A DNA stretch of 64,000 nt from Candidatus Electrothrix scaldis. Its GTDB lineage: Bacteria; Desulfobacterota; Desulfobulbia; Desulfobulbales; Desulfobulbaceae. Below the pieces are notes generated by a model. The model saw nothing but the letters and a program-made list of their open reading frames with translations. It had not been told where the DNA came from and did not search any database. This document shows, one piece after another, positions 17,754 to 26,200 of this stretch (positions within the stretch are counted from its first letter, which is position 1; each line of letters opens with the position of its first letter). Both the position numbers and the translations under genes were made by a program. The stretch is taken from positions 1,813,501-1,877,500 of the forward strand of contig CP138355.1 of NCBI GenBank assembly GCA_033584155.1. The letters are read 5' to 3'.

Positions 17754-19157
17754 TCATTTAAACTCCTCACGCTTGAGCCCATATTTTTTCATCAGCTTAT
17801 GGAGCTGTCGGGTACTGACGCCAGCGGCCTCTGCGCTGCGGTTAATCTTTCCCTTCTTGCTGCTCAAGACCTCCTTAAGGTAGCAACGCTCAATCTCCTC
17901 AATGCCCCGCCTGCGAACCTCGGCCAGGGGGAGCATGGTGTCCATCTGGATTCTTGTCAGGGTATCGTCATGGACAAAGAGTTCTGCCGGGAAGCTGTCC
18001 GGCAGGAGCATGGAAGAGCGTTCAATAATGCAGGAGCGCTCAATGATGTTTTCCAACTCACGGATATTCCCTGGCCAGGAGTACCTGAGAAAGGCATCTA
18101 TCACCTGAGGGTGAATATCGATGATCTCTTTGGCGTAGAGCCGGTTGAACCTGCGGATAAAGCCCTCGGTGAGGCCGGGGATGTCCTCTTTGCGCTCGCG
18201 CAAGGGCGGCAGTTCAATGGGAAAGACATTGAGGCGGTAGTATAAATCCTGGCGAAATTTCTTTTCCTCGCAGAGTTGCTTGAGGTTCTCGTTGGTCGCC
18301 GCAATAACCCGGACATTGACCTTGGTGTCGTGTTCACTGCCTATTCGCTGGAGACAGCCATCCTGAAGGACCTGGAGCAGTTTTATCTGGGCTGATGGCG
18401 TGATGGTGCCAATCTCATCAAGGAAGATTGTGCCGTTATTGGCTACCTCGAATCTCCCTTGTTTTTTCTTGATCGCCCCGGTAAAGGCCCCTTTCTCGTG
18501 ACCAAAGAGTTCGCTTTCCAGCAGGGTATCAGGTATTGCCCCGCAATGAACACTGATAAAGGGCTCATCCCGTCGGTTGCTGTGTTTGTGGATGAGCCCG
18601 GCCAGCACGCCTTTTCCTGTCCCGGTCTCACCAGTGAGTAATACGGTACTTTTTGTTGGAGCTACTGCCCGGACATCTTCAAAGACTTTATGCATGGCAG
18701 GGCAGCTTGTCTGGATAAAAGGCGCTGCATCACGGCCCCAGAACTGATCCCTGAGATAATCCAGCTCGGACTGAACCTGCTGGGAATCCTTCAGGTTGTT
18801 GATGACCAAGCGGATTTCATCGGCAATGATGGGGTACATGATGTAGTCACTGGCCCCCTGTTTTACCGTAGCAACCGCTTCCCGTAGCATCTCCTGTGAG
18901 GTCATGACCACGATATCCAGGCTCGGGTATTGGAGCCAGAAGGGTTGCAGGGTTGCCTTGTAACTGCTTCCATGAGCTGCGGCTGTCTCCCGCAGGATTT
19001 CCATATCGACAAAGAGTGCTTCGCAGCGATGGGCGCTGAGAGTGCGCAATGCCGCATCCAGAGAGGGGCAGGAAAAGATATGGGCACCTTGGGTGCAGCT
19101 TTCCTGAAACACGGCCAGCACCTCAGGGGCCTGACTGATAAGCAAAATAGTACGCAT
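17754..19157 (-). CDS. Sigma-54-dependent response regulator, NtrC type
   Basis: 467 residues. Residues 1-120 form a receiver-like domain with Asp51 (EALFVDMEIL), but the usual conserved lysine is replaced (SDYIMYPI, Met107), so phosphorylation may be altered. The central AAA+ domain has Walker A GETGTGKG (176-183), the sigma-54 contact motif GAFTGA (223-228), Walker B (NGTIFLDEIG) and the RYSWPGNIRELEN box. The C-terminus has a Fis-type helix-turn-helix (INRSAEAAGVSTRQLHKLMKKYGL). It activates transcription from sigma-54 promoters. No sensor kinase gene is adjacent, so the signal and targets are unknown. Confidence 0.9.
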   Translation of the reverse strand: MRTILLISQAPEVLAVFQESCTQGAHIFSCPSLDAALRTLSAHRCEALFVDMEILRETAAAHGSSYKATLQPFWLQYPSLDIVVMTSQEMLREAVATVKQGASDYIMYPIIADEIRLVINNLKDSQQVQSELDYLRDQFWGRDAAPFIQTSCPAMHKVFEDVRAVAPTKSTVLLTGETGTGKGVLAGLIHKHSNRRDEPFISVHCGAIPDTLLESELFGHEKGAFTGAIKKKQGRFEVANNGTIFLDEIGTITPSAQIKLLQVLQDGCLQRIGSEHDTKVNVRVIAATNENLKQLCEEKKFRQDLYYRLNVFPIELPPLRERKEDIPGLTEGFIRRFNRLYAKEIIDIHPQVIDAFLRYSWPGNIRELENIIERSCIIERSSMLLPDSFPAELFVHDDTLTRIQMDTMLPLAEVRRRGIEEIERCYLKEVLSSKKGKINRSAEAAGVSTRQLHKLMKKYGLKREEFK

Positions 19158-19435
19158 ACCTCACCATGTGAACATGAACTCAAGGTTCTTTTTTTCGGAT
19201 ACTCTGAACTGAAGATTCTCAATATCTTGCTGTCGCCTGATATGCAAGAAATAATGTGCATTCCATAGCGCTTTCTTTTCCTTCTTCTATGTTTGGGGGC
19301 CAGTGAAGAAGAACTTTGAGTTCTGCTGGGGGATGTGCTATTTGAAAGGAAATCTTATTATAACAGTGCCATGTGCTTTGGTATGGCTTTTGCTATAGAG
19401 ACAGCAGGGATGATTTAATGTATAGAGGAGACCTT

Positions 19436-19618
19436 ATGAAAATCAAGAGATGCCCTACCTGCGGTGGCAAGATCAAAATCTATTATGATCATGAACCTGG
19501 TGATGAAGTATATTGCGAGGATTGTGAAAAAGAATTTCAGTTAATGAGCCTGAATCCAATCGTGCTGGAGTCCTTTGGTCGCGACGAGGAATATTTTTTC
19601 GAGGAGGATGAGTATTAA
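19436..19618 (+). CDS. LysW-like small zinc-ribbon protein
   Basis: 60 residues, GAGGAG ribosome site 6 bp before ATG 19436. Two CxxC pairs (CPTCGG at 6-10 and CEDC at 27-30), the pattern GDEVYCEDCEKEFQLMSLNPIVLE and an acidic tail resemble LysW, the carrier protein of lysine/arginine biosynthesis. The tail ends in EEDEY rather than the usual EDWGE-like end, and no lysine genes are nearby. A carrier role is therefore unproven; it may be a general LysW-fold zinc-ribbon protein. Confidence 0.6.
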   Translation: MKIKRCPTCGGKIKIYYDHEPGDEVYCEDCEKEFQLMSLNPIVLESFGRDEEYFFEEDEY

Positions 19619-19648
19619 GCAGGTTAAGCAGGATGGACAGGTCAGCAA

Positions 19649-19733
19649 AAAAGCAGGGCCTGTACTCTATTCGGTGGGGGGCTCGTTTGGCGAGCTTCTG
19701 CCGGAGAGCGCACAGGCCCTGCTTTTCTTTTAA
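19649..19733. terminator. Long bidirectional terminator
   Basis: Arms AAGCAGGGCCTGT (19651-19663) and ACAGGCCCTGCTT (19712-19724), with an inner GCTCG/CGAGC hairpin and T/A tracts on both sides. Lies between convergent genes. Confidence 0.85.
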
Positions 19734-19738
19734 ATCTA

Positions 19739-20179
19739 TTATTCCATAGTTATTTTGTACAATTCAATATTCTCATAAAGAGATTTCAGCATATTGATAA
19801 ACACAGGCGCATCCATCGTGCATTGGGTGGAAAACATTTCCTCGTAGATTGCCAGATCTTTCCGATCGAGAACTGCATCAGCATCCAGATTAAAAACATC
19901 CATTTGCCAGTCCGGGAATCCCCTTCTTGCAACCTTGGTGTCAACAAGTCGGGTAATTTGGGTATGGCGGGGATCCTTTTCAAGCGTAGCCATAAGTTCC
20001 TCCAGATGTCCCTGTTCTCCTTCCAGTGCCTGAAGAAAATTACGGTTATGATAGAAGAGCACGCCGGTGATGTCGAGACCGGGGTTGTTTTTGCTTGATG
20101 ACTTATGGATTTTTATAAGATCTCTTCCTATCTCTTTATCTGCCCCGGTATAGTCGCTTATGTAGATTATGAGGTGCAT
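19739..20179 (-). CDS. BLUF-domain blue-light sensor
   Basis: 146 residues. The N-terminal 95 residues match BLUF flavin photosensors: LIIYIS (Tyr6), NNPGLDITGVLFYHNRNFLQALEG with Gln50, and FPDWQMDVF with Trp91 and Met93. The tyrosine-glutamine pair drives the BLUF photocycle. There is no output domain, only a short helical tail, so it is a single-domain short BLUF protein acting by protein contacts. It follows wrbA by 15 bp and is co-transcribed with it. Confidence 0.9.
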   Translation of the reverse strand: MHLIIYISDYTGADKEIGRDLIKIHKSSSKNNPGLDITGVLFYHNRNFLQALEGEQGHLEELMATLEKDPRHTQITRLVDTKVARRGFPDWQMDVFNLDADAVLDRKDLAIYEEMFSTQCTMDAPVFINMLKSLYENIELYKITME

Positions 20180-20194
20180 ATATTTTTAAGTGGG

Positions 20195-20806
20195 TTATGC
20201 CATAAGCTTTTTGGCGATCTTTGCCACATGCTCTCCCTGGAAACGGGCACCGGCAAGTTCGTTTGCACTGGGCAGGCGGCTGCCATCATGACCGGCAATA
20301 ACTGATGCGCCATAGGGAGAACCGCCAGTGATCTCATCCGTGGTCATTTGTCCCTGGAAGGAATAGGGCAGGCCGACAATAACCATGCCATGATGTAAGA
20401 GGCTGATATGAAAGCTGAGAATGGTTGACTCCTGGCCGCCATGCTGGGTGTTCGAGCTTGTAATGACGCTGCCTGGCTTGCCGATCAAGGCTCCCAGCAT
20501 CCAGAGTTGTCCTGTTGAGTCAAGAAACTGACGCATTTGCCCGCACATATTGCCAAAACGGGTGGGGGTGCCGAAGATAACCGCATCAGCCTGACCCAGC
20601 TCTTCGACTGTGCAGATGGGCACATCTTTTTGCTCATTCTGGGCATGGTCAGCACTCATCTTTTCTAACACTTCTTGAGAGAGTGTTTCCGGTACCCTGC
20701 GTATCATCACTTCCGCAGAGTCCACAGATTCTGCCCCTTCAGCAGCAGCCTGAGCCAATTTGTAGACATGTCCGTACATTGAGTAATAAACAATTAACAC
20801 TTTCAT
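20195..20806 (-). CDS. wrbA: NAD(P)H:quinone oxidoreductase WrbA
   Basis: 203 residues, normal length for WrbA, AAGGGG ribosome site. Flavodoxin fold: [22 protein letters not shown] (FMN phosphate loop), [20 protein letters not shown], and [13 protein letters not shown] ... [12 protein letters not shown] (isoalloxazine contacts). It reduces quinones with two electrons to avoid radical formation under oxidative stress. First gene of a two-gene operon with the BLUF photosensor. Confidence 0.95.
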   Translation of the reverse strand: MKVLIVYYSMYGHVYKLAQAAAEGAESVDSAEVMIRRVPETLSQEVLEKMSADHAQNEQKDVPICTVEELGQADAVIFGTPTRFGNMCGQMRQFLDSTGQLWMLGALIGKPGSVITSSNTQHGGQESTILSFHISLLHHGMVIVGLPYSFQGQMTTDEITGGSPYGASVIAGHDGSRLPSANELAGARFQGEHVAKIAKKLMA

Positions 20807-21147
20807 GGCAATTCCCCTTCTGCTTTAATTAAAGCTCATTATTTTTATGAGCCAGATAGTTAAGAGCATAGAGAAGAAAATTCAAGGTTGCAATGAGTTT
20901 TTTGTTTTACAATTTAGTAAGAAAATTAAGAGACTGTCTCTTTATGTTTTTTTCTTTGCAGCGCAGGGAGATTTGCAAAAATCACGTGATGAGTCTTCCT
21001 CCGCGAGAGAGGGCAGGAGGAAGCCCTTGACGCACTACTTTGTTGCCTTTACTATATTGCTCTTGGAAAATGAAAAAATGCTGCCAGATGAACAGATTCC
21101 TCTGGCATGCATGCCCATCAAGAATCCAGGATCAAGGGAGCTGCTCC
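20807..21147. other. 340-bp region between divergent genes
   Basis: AT-rich, no convincing gene. Contains a GCTCAT / ATGAGC dyad around 20832-20851 close to the wrbA start, a possible operator or start-site hairpin. Weak open frames here are not credible. Confidence 0.4.
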
Positions 21148-22188
21148 ATGACTGCCGACCTCATCGCAAGGACGGTTGACTTTAAGGCCGGTGAGCGCAA
21201 TGTCTTTTTTCATCTGCTCACAGCCTGTAACCTCTCCTGTCAGCATTGTTATATAAATCCTCCCCAGCACGGAACAGAAACTCTGCCTGTTGATACCGTG
21301 CTGAAATGGCTGCGTCTCTTTGCCCGGCCTGCACAGGAAAGTAATCTTATTTTGCTCGGCGGTGAGCCTACCCTCCATCCTGATCTGGCCCAGATTATCC
21401 GGGCTGCTAAGTCCATGCGCTATGCTGTGACTGTGGACTCCAATGGCTATCTTTTTCACGACCTTTTGGAACAGATCAGGCCTGCGGAGCTGGATTTTCT
21501 CAGCTTCAGTCTGGATGGACCGGACGCAGCTCTTAATGATTCCATCCGTGGGCAGGGTGTTTTTGCGGTCTGCACAGAAAACCTGCGTAAGGCTGTCCGG
21601 CTGGGCTTCCGTACCAGCCTTATTTACACGGTTTCAGCCCGCAATATTGATCATCTGCATCGTATGCCCGCCCTGTTGGCAGAGCTCGGGGTACGCCGTT
21701 TCTTTATTCAGGTGATCGGGCTACGAGGCAAACCTGCCACTGCTTCGCCGGAAGAAGAACAATGGCAGGTGGATCCGGCCCATTGGCTGGATGTTGTACC
21801 CGAGGTGGCCCGGCAGGCCGCCCGTGCCGGTATTCATGTGACCTATCCCAAGGTTTTTCTCGGTGCGGAAGAGTCCTTTGCCTGCGCAGGTCAGGTGGCG
21901 GAAAACTATTTTATTTTTCCCAACGGCAGGGTCTATCGTTGTCCGCTTTGTGAGGATTATCCCATTCATAGCCTGTGTATTGAGGATGATCAGTTGCACA
22001 AGCATGAGGGCCTGAATGAAGATCGTTTTTTCTCCTTAGACATACCAGAAGGCTGCGTGATGAATAAACTTCTACAGCCTGATACCCTTGAGTATCTCCC
22101 TGATGGGCAGGTGAAACACCGTATCTCCTGCTGTATGCTGAAACAGGAGATCCTCCCGGTCGGACGCGGAGAGGGAGGAAGAATATGA
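21148..22188 (+). CDS. Radical SAM protein with SPASM-like C-terminus
   Basis: 346 residues from ATG 21148, chosen because an AAGGGAG site lies 8 bp upstream; in-frame codons before it have no such signal. CNLSCQHC (Cys27, 31, 34) binds the SAM [4Fe-4S] cluster; LLGGEPTLHPDL and FSLDGPDAALND are typical. Cysteines near the end (CAGQ ... CPLCEDYPIHSLC ... CCML) suggest extra clusters of the SPASM/twitch type used in peptide modification or enzyme maturation. It overlaps the next gene by 4 bp; the substrate is unknown. Confidence 0.85.
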   Translation: MTADLIARTVDFKAGERNVFFHLLTACNLSCQHCYINPPQHGTETLPVDTVLKWLRLFARPAQESNLILLGGEPTLHPDLAQIIRAAKSMRYAVTVDSNGYLFHDLLEQIRPAELDFLSFSLDGPDAALNDSIRGQGVFAVCTENLRKAVRLGFRTSLIYTVSARNIDHLHRMPALLAELGVRRFFIQVIGLRGKPATASPEEEQWQVDPAHWLDVVPEVARQAARAGIHVTYPKVFLGAEESFACAGQVAENYFIFPNGRVYRCPLCEDYPIHSLCIEDDQLHKHEGLNEDRFFSLDIPEGCVMNKLLQPDTLEYLPDGQVKHRISCCMLKQEILPVGRGEGGRI

Positions 22189-23411
22189 CAGGGAGAGCTA
22201 TGGAAGATATAGAGCAGGTCTATGCCCAGGCACTTGCTGCTCATGAACAAGGTGATGTGGCAGCAGCTGTCGAGCTCTACGGAAAAATTCTTCTTCATTT
22301 TCCAGATGCGGATGTAGTGCTCTATAATCAGGGTTTGGCTCTCTTTGATTTGGAGCGTTATGCCGAGGCTGTACAAGTCCTTGCCCAGGCGGCAGAGCTG
22401 CGCAAGGATGATGCAGATATCTGGTATAATCTGGCCCTGGCCCTGAAGCAGGGGAAGCGCTATGCAGAGGCTGTGGATGCCTATACGCAGGCCCTTGCTT
22501 TGCAACCCGATGACCGGGATGTGCTCTTTAATCTGGCGAATTGTTGCCGGGAGAGTGGCGATGCTGAGCAGGCAGCAACTGTCTATACCCGCTTGCTGGA
22601 GCTGGAGCCGGAGCATGCCTCTGCCCTGAATAATTTCGCCTATCTCTGTCATCGGCAACAGGACTATAGTCAGGCCGAAGAGCTGTATCTGCGCCTTTTG
22701 GAGTTGGAACCTGATCATGCCGGAGCCTTGCACATGCTGGCCGCCTTGCGGGGCGATGCTGAAGAAGCGCCGGAGAAGGCCTATGTCCGGGATCTTTTTG
22801 ATCAGTACAGCGACAGCTTTGAGCAGAGTCTGGTGGAAAAGTTGGAATACCGGGTGCCGGAGTTACTTGCCAAACTTGTGTCCCGAACCCTTTCCAAGGA
22901 GAAAGAAGGGGAGAAGAAGATATATCAGCATGGTCTGGACCTTGGTTGCGGGACCGGACTGGCGGGTGAGTTCTTCAAAAGCTCCTGCGCGCAACTCACC
23001 GGGGTGGACCTGTCCGAAAAGATGATTGCCCAGGCTACTGATAAGAATCTGTATCATCGACTGGTTGCCGATGATGTGGTGCATTTTCTCAAACAGGACG
23101 AGCATCACTATGATTTGCTCATGGCAGCGGATCTTTTGACCTACCTGGCTGATCTGGAACCGTTGCTCCGGGCAGCACATCAGCGGAGCGCAGCAGGTGC
23201 TCTCTTTGTCTTTTCCACCGAGCATGGGGAGGAGGCTCAGTGGCAGGTCTGTCCCACTGGTCGTTTTGCCCATCATCCTGACTATGTTGCCGAGGCGGCT
23301 CGGCGCTGCGGCTGGCAGGTTCTTCATTCCGAGGGAGCTGACCTGCGCCGGGAAGCAGATTTCTGGGTGAGGGGAGATCTGTTTGTGTTGAAGAAGTCGG
23401 ATCTCTCCTGA
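22185..23411 (+). CDS. TPR-methyltransferase fusion
   Basis: 408 residues. The start ATG 22185 overlaps the previous stop (ATGA) and has a GAGGGAGG site; a second ATG at 22200 also has a purine-rich site. Five TPR units (about residues 10-185) are followed by a class I SAM-dependent methyltransferase (HGLDLGCGTGLAGEFF near 250, GVDLSEKMIAQA, LLMAADLLTYLADL). This TPR-methyltransferase layout is known in bacteria, the target usually being unknown. Coupling to the radical SAM gene suggests that the two modify the same substrate. Confidence 0.85.
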   Translation: MTGRAMEDIEQVYAQALAAHEQGDVAAAVELYGKILLHFPDADVVLYNQGLALFDLERYAEAVQVLAQAAELRKDDADIWYNLALALKQGKRYAEAVDAYTQALALQPDDRDVLFNLANCCRESGDAEQAATVYTRLLELEPEHASALNNFAYLCHRQQDYSQAEELYLRLLELEPDHAGALHMLAALRGDAEEAPEKAYVRDLFDQYSDSFEQSLVEKLEYRVPELLAKLVSRTLSKEKEGEKKIYQHGLDLGCGTGLAGEFFKSSCAQLTGVDLSEKMIAQATDKNLYHRLVADDVVHFLKQDEHHYDLLMAADLLTYLADLEPLLRAAHQRSAAGALFVFSTEHGEEAQWQVCPTGRFAHHPDYVAEAARRCGWQVLHSEGADLRREADFWVRGDLFVLKKSDLS

Positions 23412-24055
23412 TACCCTGCCGCCCTTTCTCCTTGCTCTTCTGTTTGTTTCTCGATGAAAAAATCTCGCCTTCTCCATGATGATCTGTTAAGGAGAAGGCA
23501 TCCCATCTTTTTTGGGGACAGGAATGTCCCAGGTGCCTTTTGGGAAGATATGTTCCCTGTCCTTCCGGTGCAGTGAAGAGACTGTGCTGGCTTTTCTTTG
23601 AGTACGAACTGTTTTTGCGGTGTGAAATCAGTGTGGTGCTTGCCAAATAGATTTCACAAAATGAATATAAGAGGCTGTGTCAGTCATCCTGACAATGCTT
23701 TACTGTTCGTCTCAAAAGAGGAAAAGTGGCGTTTGTAGTTTTTTTGCGGATTATTGCAGGAAAAAAGCGGTCGCTCGCAATTGTCCTGCCAAGGCTGGCA
23801 ACTTAGTTGCGGGAGCCTGCAACTCTATTGCGGGAGCCTGCAATTCAACTGCGGAAGCTCGCAATAAGCTTGCGGGGCCTTGCAACCTTCTTGCGAATGG
23901 CCGCAGGAAGATTGCGAGAGGCCGCAATAAAAAAAGATGTCCTTGCAATTACGTTGCGAGGGTTTGCAGGAAAGAATCCAGAACACGCAATGCAACATAC
24001 GCCTGTGGCTTTCGAGCTGCTGCGTTTTCATACAACGAAACAGGAGGGTGCCATC
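23412..24055. other. 640-bp intergenic region
   Basis: Contains a GGGAC..GTCCC dyad (about 23515-23531) and, in its second half, the phased 21-bp array. No gene is credible; several frames are open across the array only because of its repeat structure. Confidence 0.5.
23735..24007 (+). repeat. Tandem array of about 13 units with exact 21-bp pitch
   Basis: GCA is found at 23756, 23777, 23798, 23819, 23840, 23861, 23882, 23903, 23924, 23945, 23966 and 23987, every 21 bp without a slip; a degenerate unit precedes at 23735. Most units have the dyad GCAA-N5-TTGC followed by an 8-bp G/C-rich spacer. Sequence between anchors is variable. It ends about 50 bp before the gene at 24056. Confidence 0.9.
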
Positions 24056-24406
24056 ATGTTGACGAGAAGTGTACCGAAGTTGTTGCAGGAAGCAGGAGAA
24101 GTAAAAAAGGCCCTGGAAAAGATCGGGGCCGGGCTGCCGGATGCCATCTCAGCGACTGAGATGGAGACCAGGATCGCTGCTTTGGAAGCAAAGGTCAGTG
24201 CGCTTGATGCGGTCAATGCCGAACGGACGCGGCTGGTGAATGAAAAAGGAGATACCGCCGAGGATCTGAGTGATTATCTGGTTAGGGTTCGGGCTGCGGT
24301 CAAGGGAATCTTTGGGTCGGATTCGTCGGAGTATGATATGGTCGGCGGGACCCGGTCGAGTGAGCGGAAGAAGGCGAAGAGGAAGGATGGGGAGGGGGCG
24401 GAGTAG
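24056..24406 (+). CDS. Hypothetical helical protein downstream of the 21-bp array
   Basis: 116 residues from ATG 24056, set by a strong AGGAGG site. The frame stays open upstream through the repeat array to 23807, so a longer, heptad-repeat (LRxxAxx) form cannot be fully excluded, but it would need a TTG start with no site. Helical N-terminus (VPKLLQEAGEVKKALEKIG), a coiled-coil segment (METRIAALEAKVSALDAVNAERTRL), and a basic/acidic tail (SERKKAKRKDGEGAE). Not recognised. Confidence 0.6.
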   Translation: MLTRSVPKLLQEAGEVKKALEKIGAGLPDAISATEMETRIAALEAKVSALDAVNAERTRLVNEKGDTAEDLSDYLVRVRAAVKGIFGSDSSEYDMVGGTRSSERKKAKRKDGEGAE

Positions 24407-24526
24407 GCGATTGTTTCTGGAATGATGTGCTTGGAGAAAGATCGGGTGGGCACTGGATGCCTGTATTTGCAGGCTTCCAATGTTGCCGGGTAAAACTGAA
24501 CAGGATACATTGCAAAGAGCAAAAGA

Positions 24527-24802
24527 ATGGAAACATCAATTGTCTGGACAGAATACATGAAATACCGGCTCAGTCTGCGCGGCTATGATCTTGCCGTTAT
24601 TGAAGAAATTTTGCGATATTCTTCTGAGCGATACGCAGATACTCAGACGGAAAGGATGATTGCGGTCGGGCAGCACGATAATCTTCTTGTTATGGTGCCG
24701 TATGAGATCAGGGGAAACGAGATTATTCCGGTGACTGTTCATGCAACGGATAAGAAACAGATTACAGCCAGACTCAGATCAGGGAGGTTTAGAAATGTCT
24801 GA
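24527..24802 (+). CDS. DUF4258-like putative toxin
   Basis: 91 residues. The pattern YRLSLRGYDLAVIEEILRYSSERYADTQTERMIAVG ... IIPVTVHATDKKQI resembles small RelE/BrnT-like DUF4258 proteins, usually the toxin of a pair. It overlaps the DUF2283 gene by 8 bp. The order toxin-antitoxin is inverted relative to most pairs. The function is inferred from family resemblance and pairing. Confidence 0.6.
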   Translation: METSIVWTEYMKYRLSLRGYDLAVIEEILRYSSERYADTQTERMIAVGQHDNLLVMVPYEIRGNEIIPVTVHATDKKQITARLRSGRFRNV

Positions 24803-25025
24803 AAACCGTATGAAATATTTTGCTCAGGAAGATATTCTGCATCTTGCTCTGTCCGATGAAGCGGAGGCGGGCAGTGTTGAGGTCAGTCCGAATATCACGG
24901 CGGAGCTGAATGCTGAAGGGGAGTTGATCGGTATTGAGATTATCGGGGCGAGTACGTTTATCCGGGATTCGGTGCTGGACAGCGTGCAGGCGCGGCTGCT
25001 TCAGTTGGGCAAGACAGCGTTGTAA
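24795..25025 (+). CDS. DUF2283 family protein, putative antitoxin
   Basis: 76 residues from ATG 24795 with an AGGGAGG site inside the upstream gene. The stretch ILHLALSDEAEAGSVEVSPNITAELNAEGELIGIEIIGAS is typical DUF2283. DUF2283 and DUF4258 genes often occur side by side, supporting a toxin-antitoxin pair. Confidence 0.75.
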   Translation: MSENRMKYFAQEDILHLALSDEAEAGSVEVSPNITAELNAEGELIGIEIIGASTFIRDSVLDSVQARLLQLGKTAL

Positions 25026-25052
25026 TGCCGCCCGGCCCGGAGATAAGTCTTC

Positions 25053-25130
25053 GGGTTGCGATGCTGTCCGGGGGCGACAGGACGGGGTGTTTAAGGGGAT
25101 GATTGAGGAGTATGTGGAGGGGCGTTATGG
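25053..25130 (+). pseudogene. Repeated gene tail, copy 1
   Basis: Shares about 80 bp with 26059-26136 and 27024-27101 (GGTTGCGATGCTGTCCGGGG ... AAGGGGATGATTGAGGAGTA). This copy has a small deletion/frameshift. It separates the DUF4258/DUF2283 pair from the UPF0175/DUF3368 pair. Confidence 0.8.
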
Positions 25131-25243
25131 AAAGAGGAAGGAGGGAAAACAGAGTGAGAGCAATAGGCATAGAGATTGCCGGGTGCTTCCTGCCGGGGTA
25201 TTGTAACGGTAAAGAAAGAATATATTCCGTATGAGGTGAACTG

Positions 25244-25510
25244 ATGGATGTAACTGTGCAGATTCCAGACCAATATCTTCTGGACATATCGGCAGGCGAA
25301 CTGGCCGCACGACTGAAACTTTCCGCAGCCTTGCTGATGTTTCGGGCCGGGAAGTTCTCAGCAGGCGCGGCCTGCGAGTTTGCCGGGATTGATCGGTATA
25401 CCTTTCTTGAGGCGTGTCGGCAGCACCGCATTGATACGGTTGATTATGACCCGGACGAACTGGAAGCGGATCTTGCGGGACTTCTCCGGGGAGATGCGCC
25501 GTCATGCTGA
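25244..25510 (+). CDS. UPF0175 family antitoxin
   Basis: 88 residues: LARRLKL-like region (LAARLKLSAALLMFRAGKFSAGAACEFAGIDRYTFLEAC) is the helix-turn-helix of UPF0175 proteins, which pair with DUF3368 PIN proteins. Its last 7 bp overlap the toxin start at 25504. Confidence 0.85.
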   Translation: MDVTVQIPDQYLLDISAGELAARLKLSAALLMFRAGKFSAGAACEFAGIDRYTFLEACRQHRIDTVDYDPDELEADLAGLLRGDAPSC

Positions 25511-25977
25511 TCATCGCGGACAGCTCCGCACTCGTGGCCCTGGCATTATGTAACGGGCTTGAGTTGCTTGACCGTCTGTTTGCGGAAATTCGGGTACCGC
25601 AGGCCGTGTATGATGAAGTCATCGTGGAGGGGAAACCTGCCGCGCAGACGCTTCAGGCGTATCTCCGAGGCAAGATTGTACCTGTCCCTCTGGAGAATGT
25701 GGTCATCACCGGAGCCGGACTGGGGCCCGGGGAAATCGAGGCGATGGCCCTGTATAAATCAATGCGGGCGGATTATCTGCTGATTGATGACAACCGGGCG
25801 CGCAAGGTTGCCCGACTGAATTATGTCCGAATCACCGGCAGCCAGGGAGTGCTGCTCATGGCAAAGCATCATGGGCTGATTACCCATGTGCGACCGTATC
25901 TTGAGCAGCTGCGGGCCACGGATATTCGGATCAGTGAGCGTTTGATTGAGCGGACGCTTGCGTTGGCGGGAGAATAG
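25504..25977 (+). CDS. DUF3368 PIN-domain putative toxin
   Basis: 157 residues. PIN-like acidic residues: IIADSSALVAL (Asp6), VYDEVIVEG, GPGEIEAMALY and YLLIDDNRARKVA (Asp pair). PIN domains are Mg-dependent ribonucleases. Second gene of the UPF0175/DUF3368 operon; the gene is complete. Confidence 0.85.
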   Translation: MLIIADSSALVALALCNGLELLDRLFAEIRVPQAVYDEVIVEGKPAAQTLQAYLRGKIVPVPLENVVITGAGLGPGEIEAMALYKSMRADYLLIDDNRARKVARLNYVRITGSQGVLLMAKHHGLITHVRPYLEQLRATDIRISERLIERTLALAGE

Positions 25978-25978
25978 A

Positions 25979-26144
25979 GAGCAAGGACGAGAACATCAGT
26001 CTGTCCTTACCCGGAACAGGGGAAGATTCTGTTTCGCCGGTCTATGTGGACGGGGAGCGGGTTGCGATGCTCTCCGGGAGCGACAGGATTGCGGAGTTTA
26101 AGGGGATGATTGAGGAGTATGTGGAGAGGCATTACGGAGTTTGA
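25979..26144 (+). pseudogene. Repeated gene tail, copy 2 (longest)
   Basis: Open for about 54 codons to TGA 26142, with no start. It encodes SPVYVDGERVAMLSGSDR and then a helical EFKGMIEEYVERHYG end. It reads like the C-terminus of a larger enzyme not present here. It begins 2 bp after the DUF3368 stop. Confidence 0.75.
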
Positions 26145-26200
26145 CCTCCTCCCGGAGGAGCGATGCGAACAGCTCCCGCCGCTTCAGGTGGCCGGAACGT

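Noticed and set aside
20847-21179. Small frame before the radical SAM gene
   Set aside because: Low-complexity start, no convincing ribosome site, overlaps the true start region of the next gene.
23677-24159. Open frames across the 21-bp array on both strands, including a heptad-like LRxxAxx frame leading into the gene at 24056
   Set aside because: Several frames are open at once because a 21-bp period keeps frame and contains few stops. There is no ribosome site before the array, while a strong one precedes ATG 24056.
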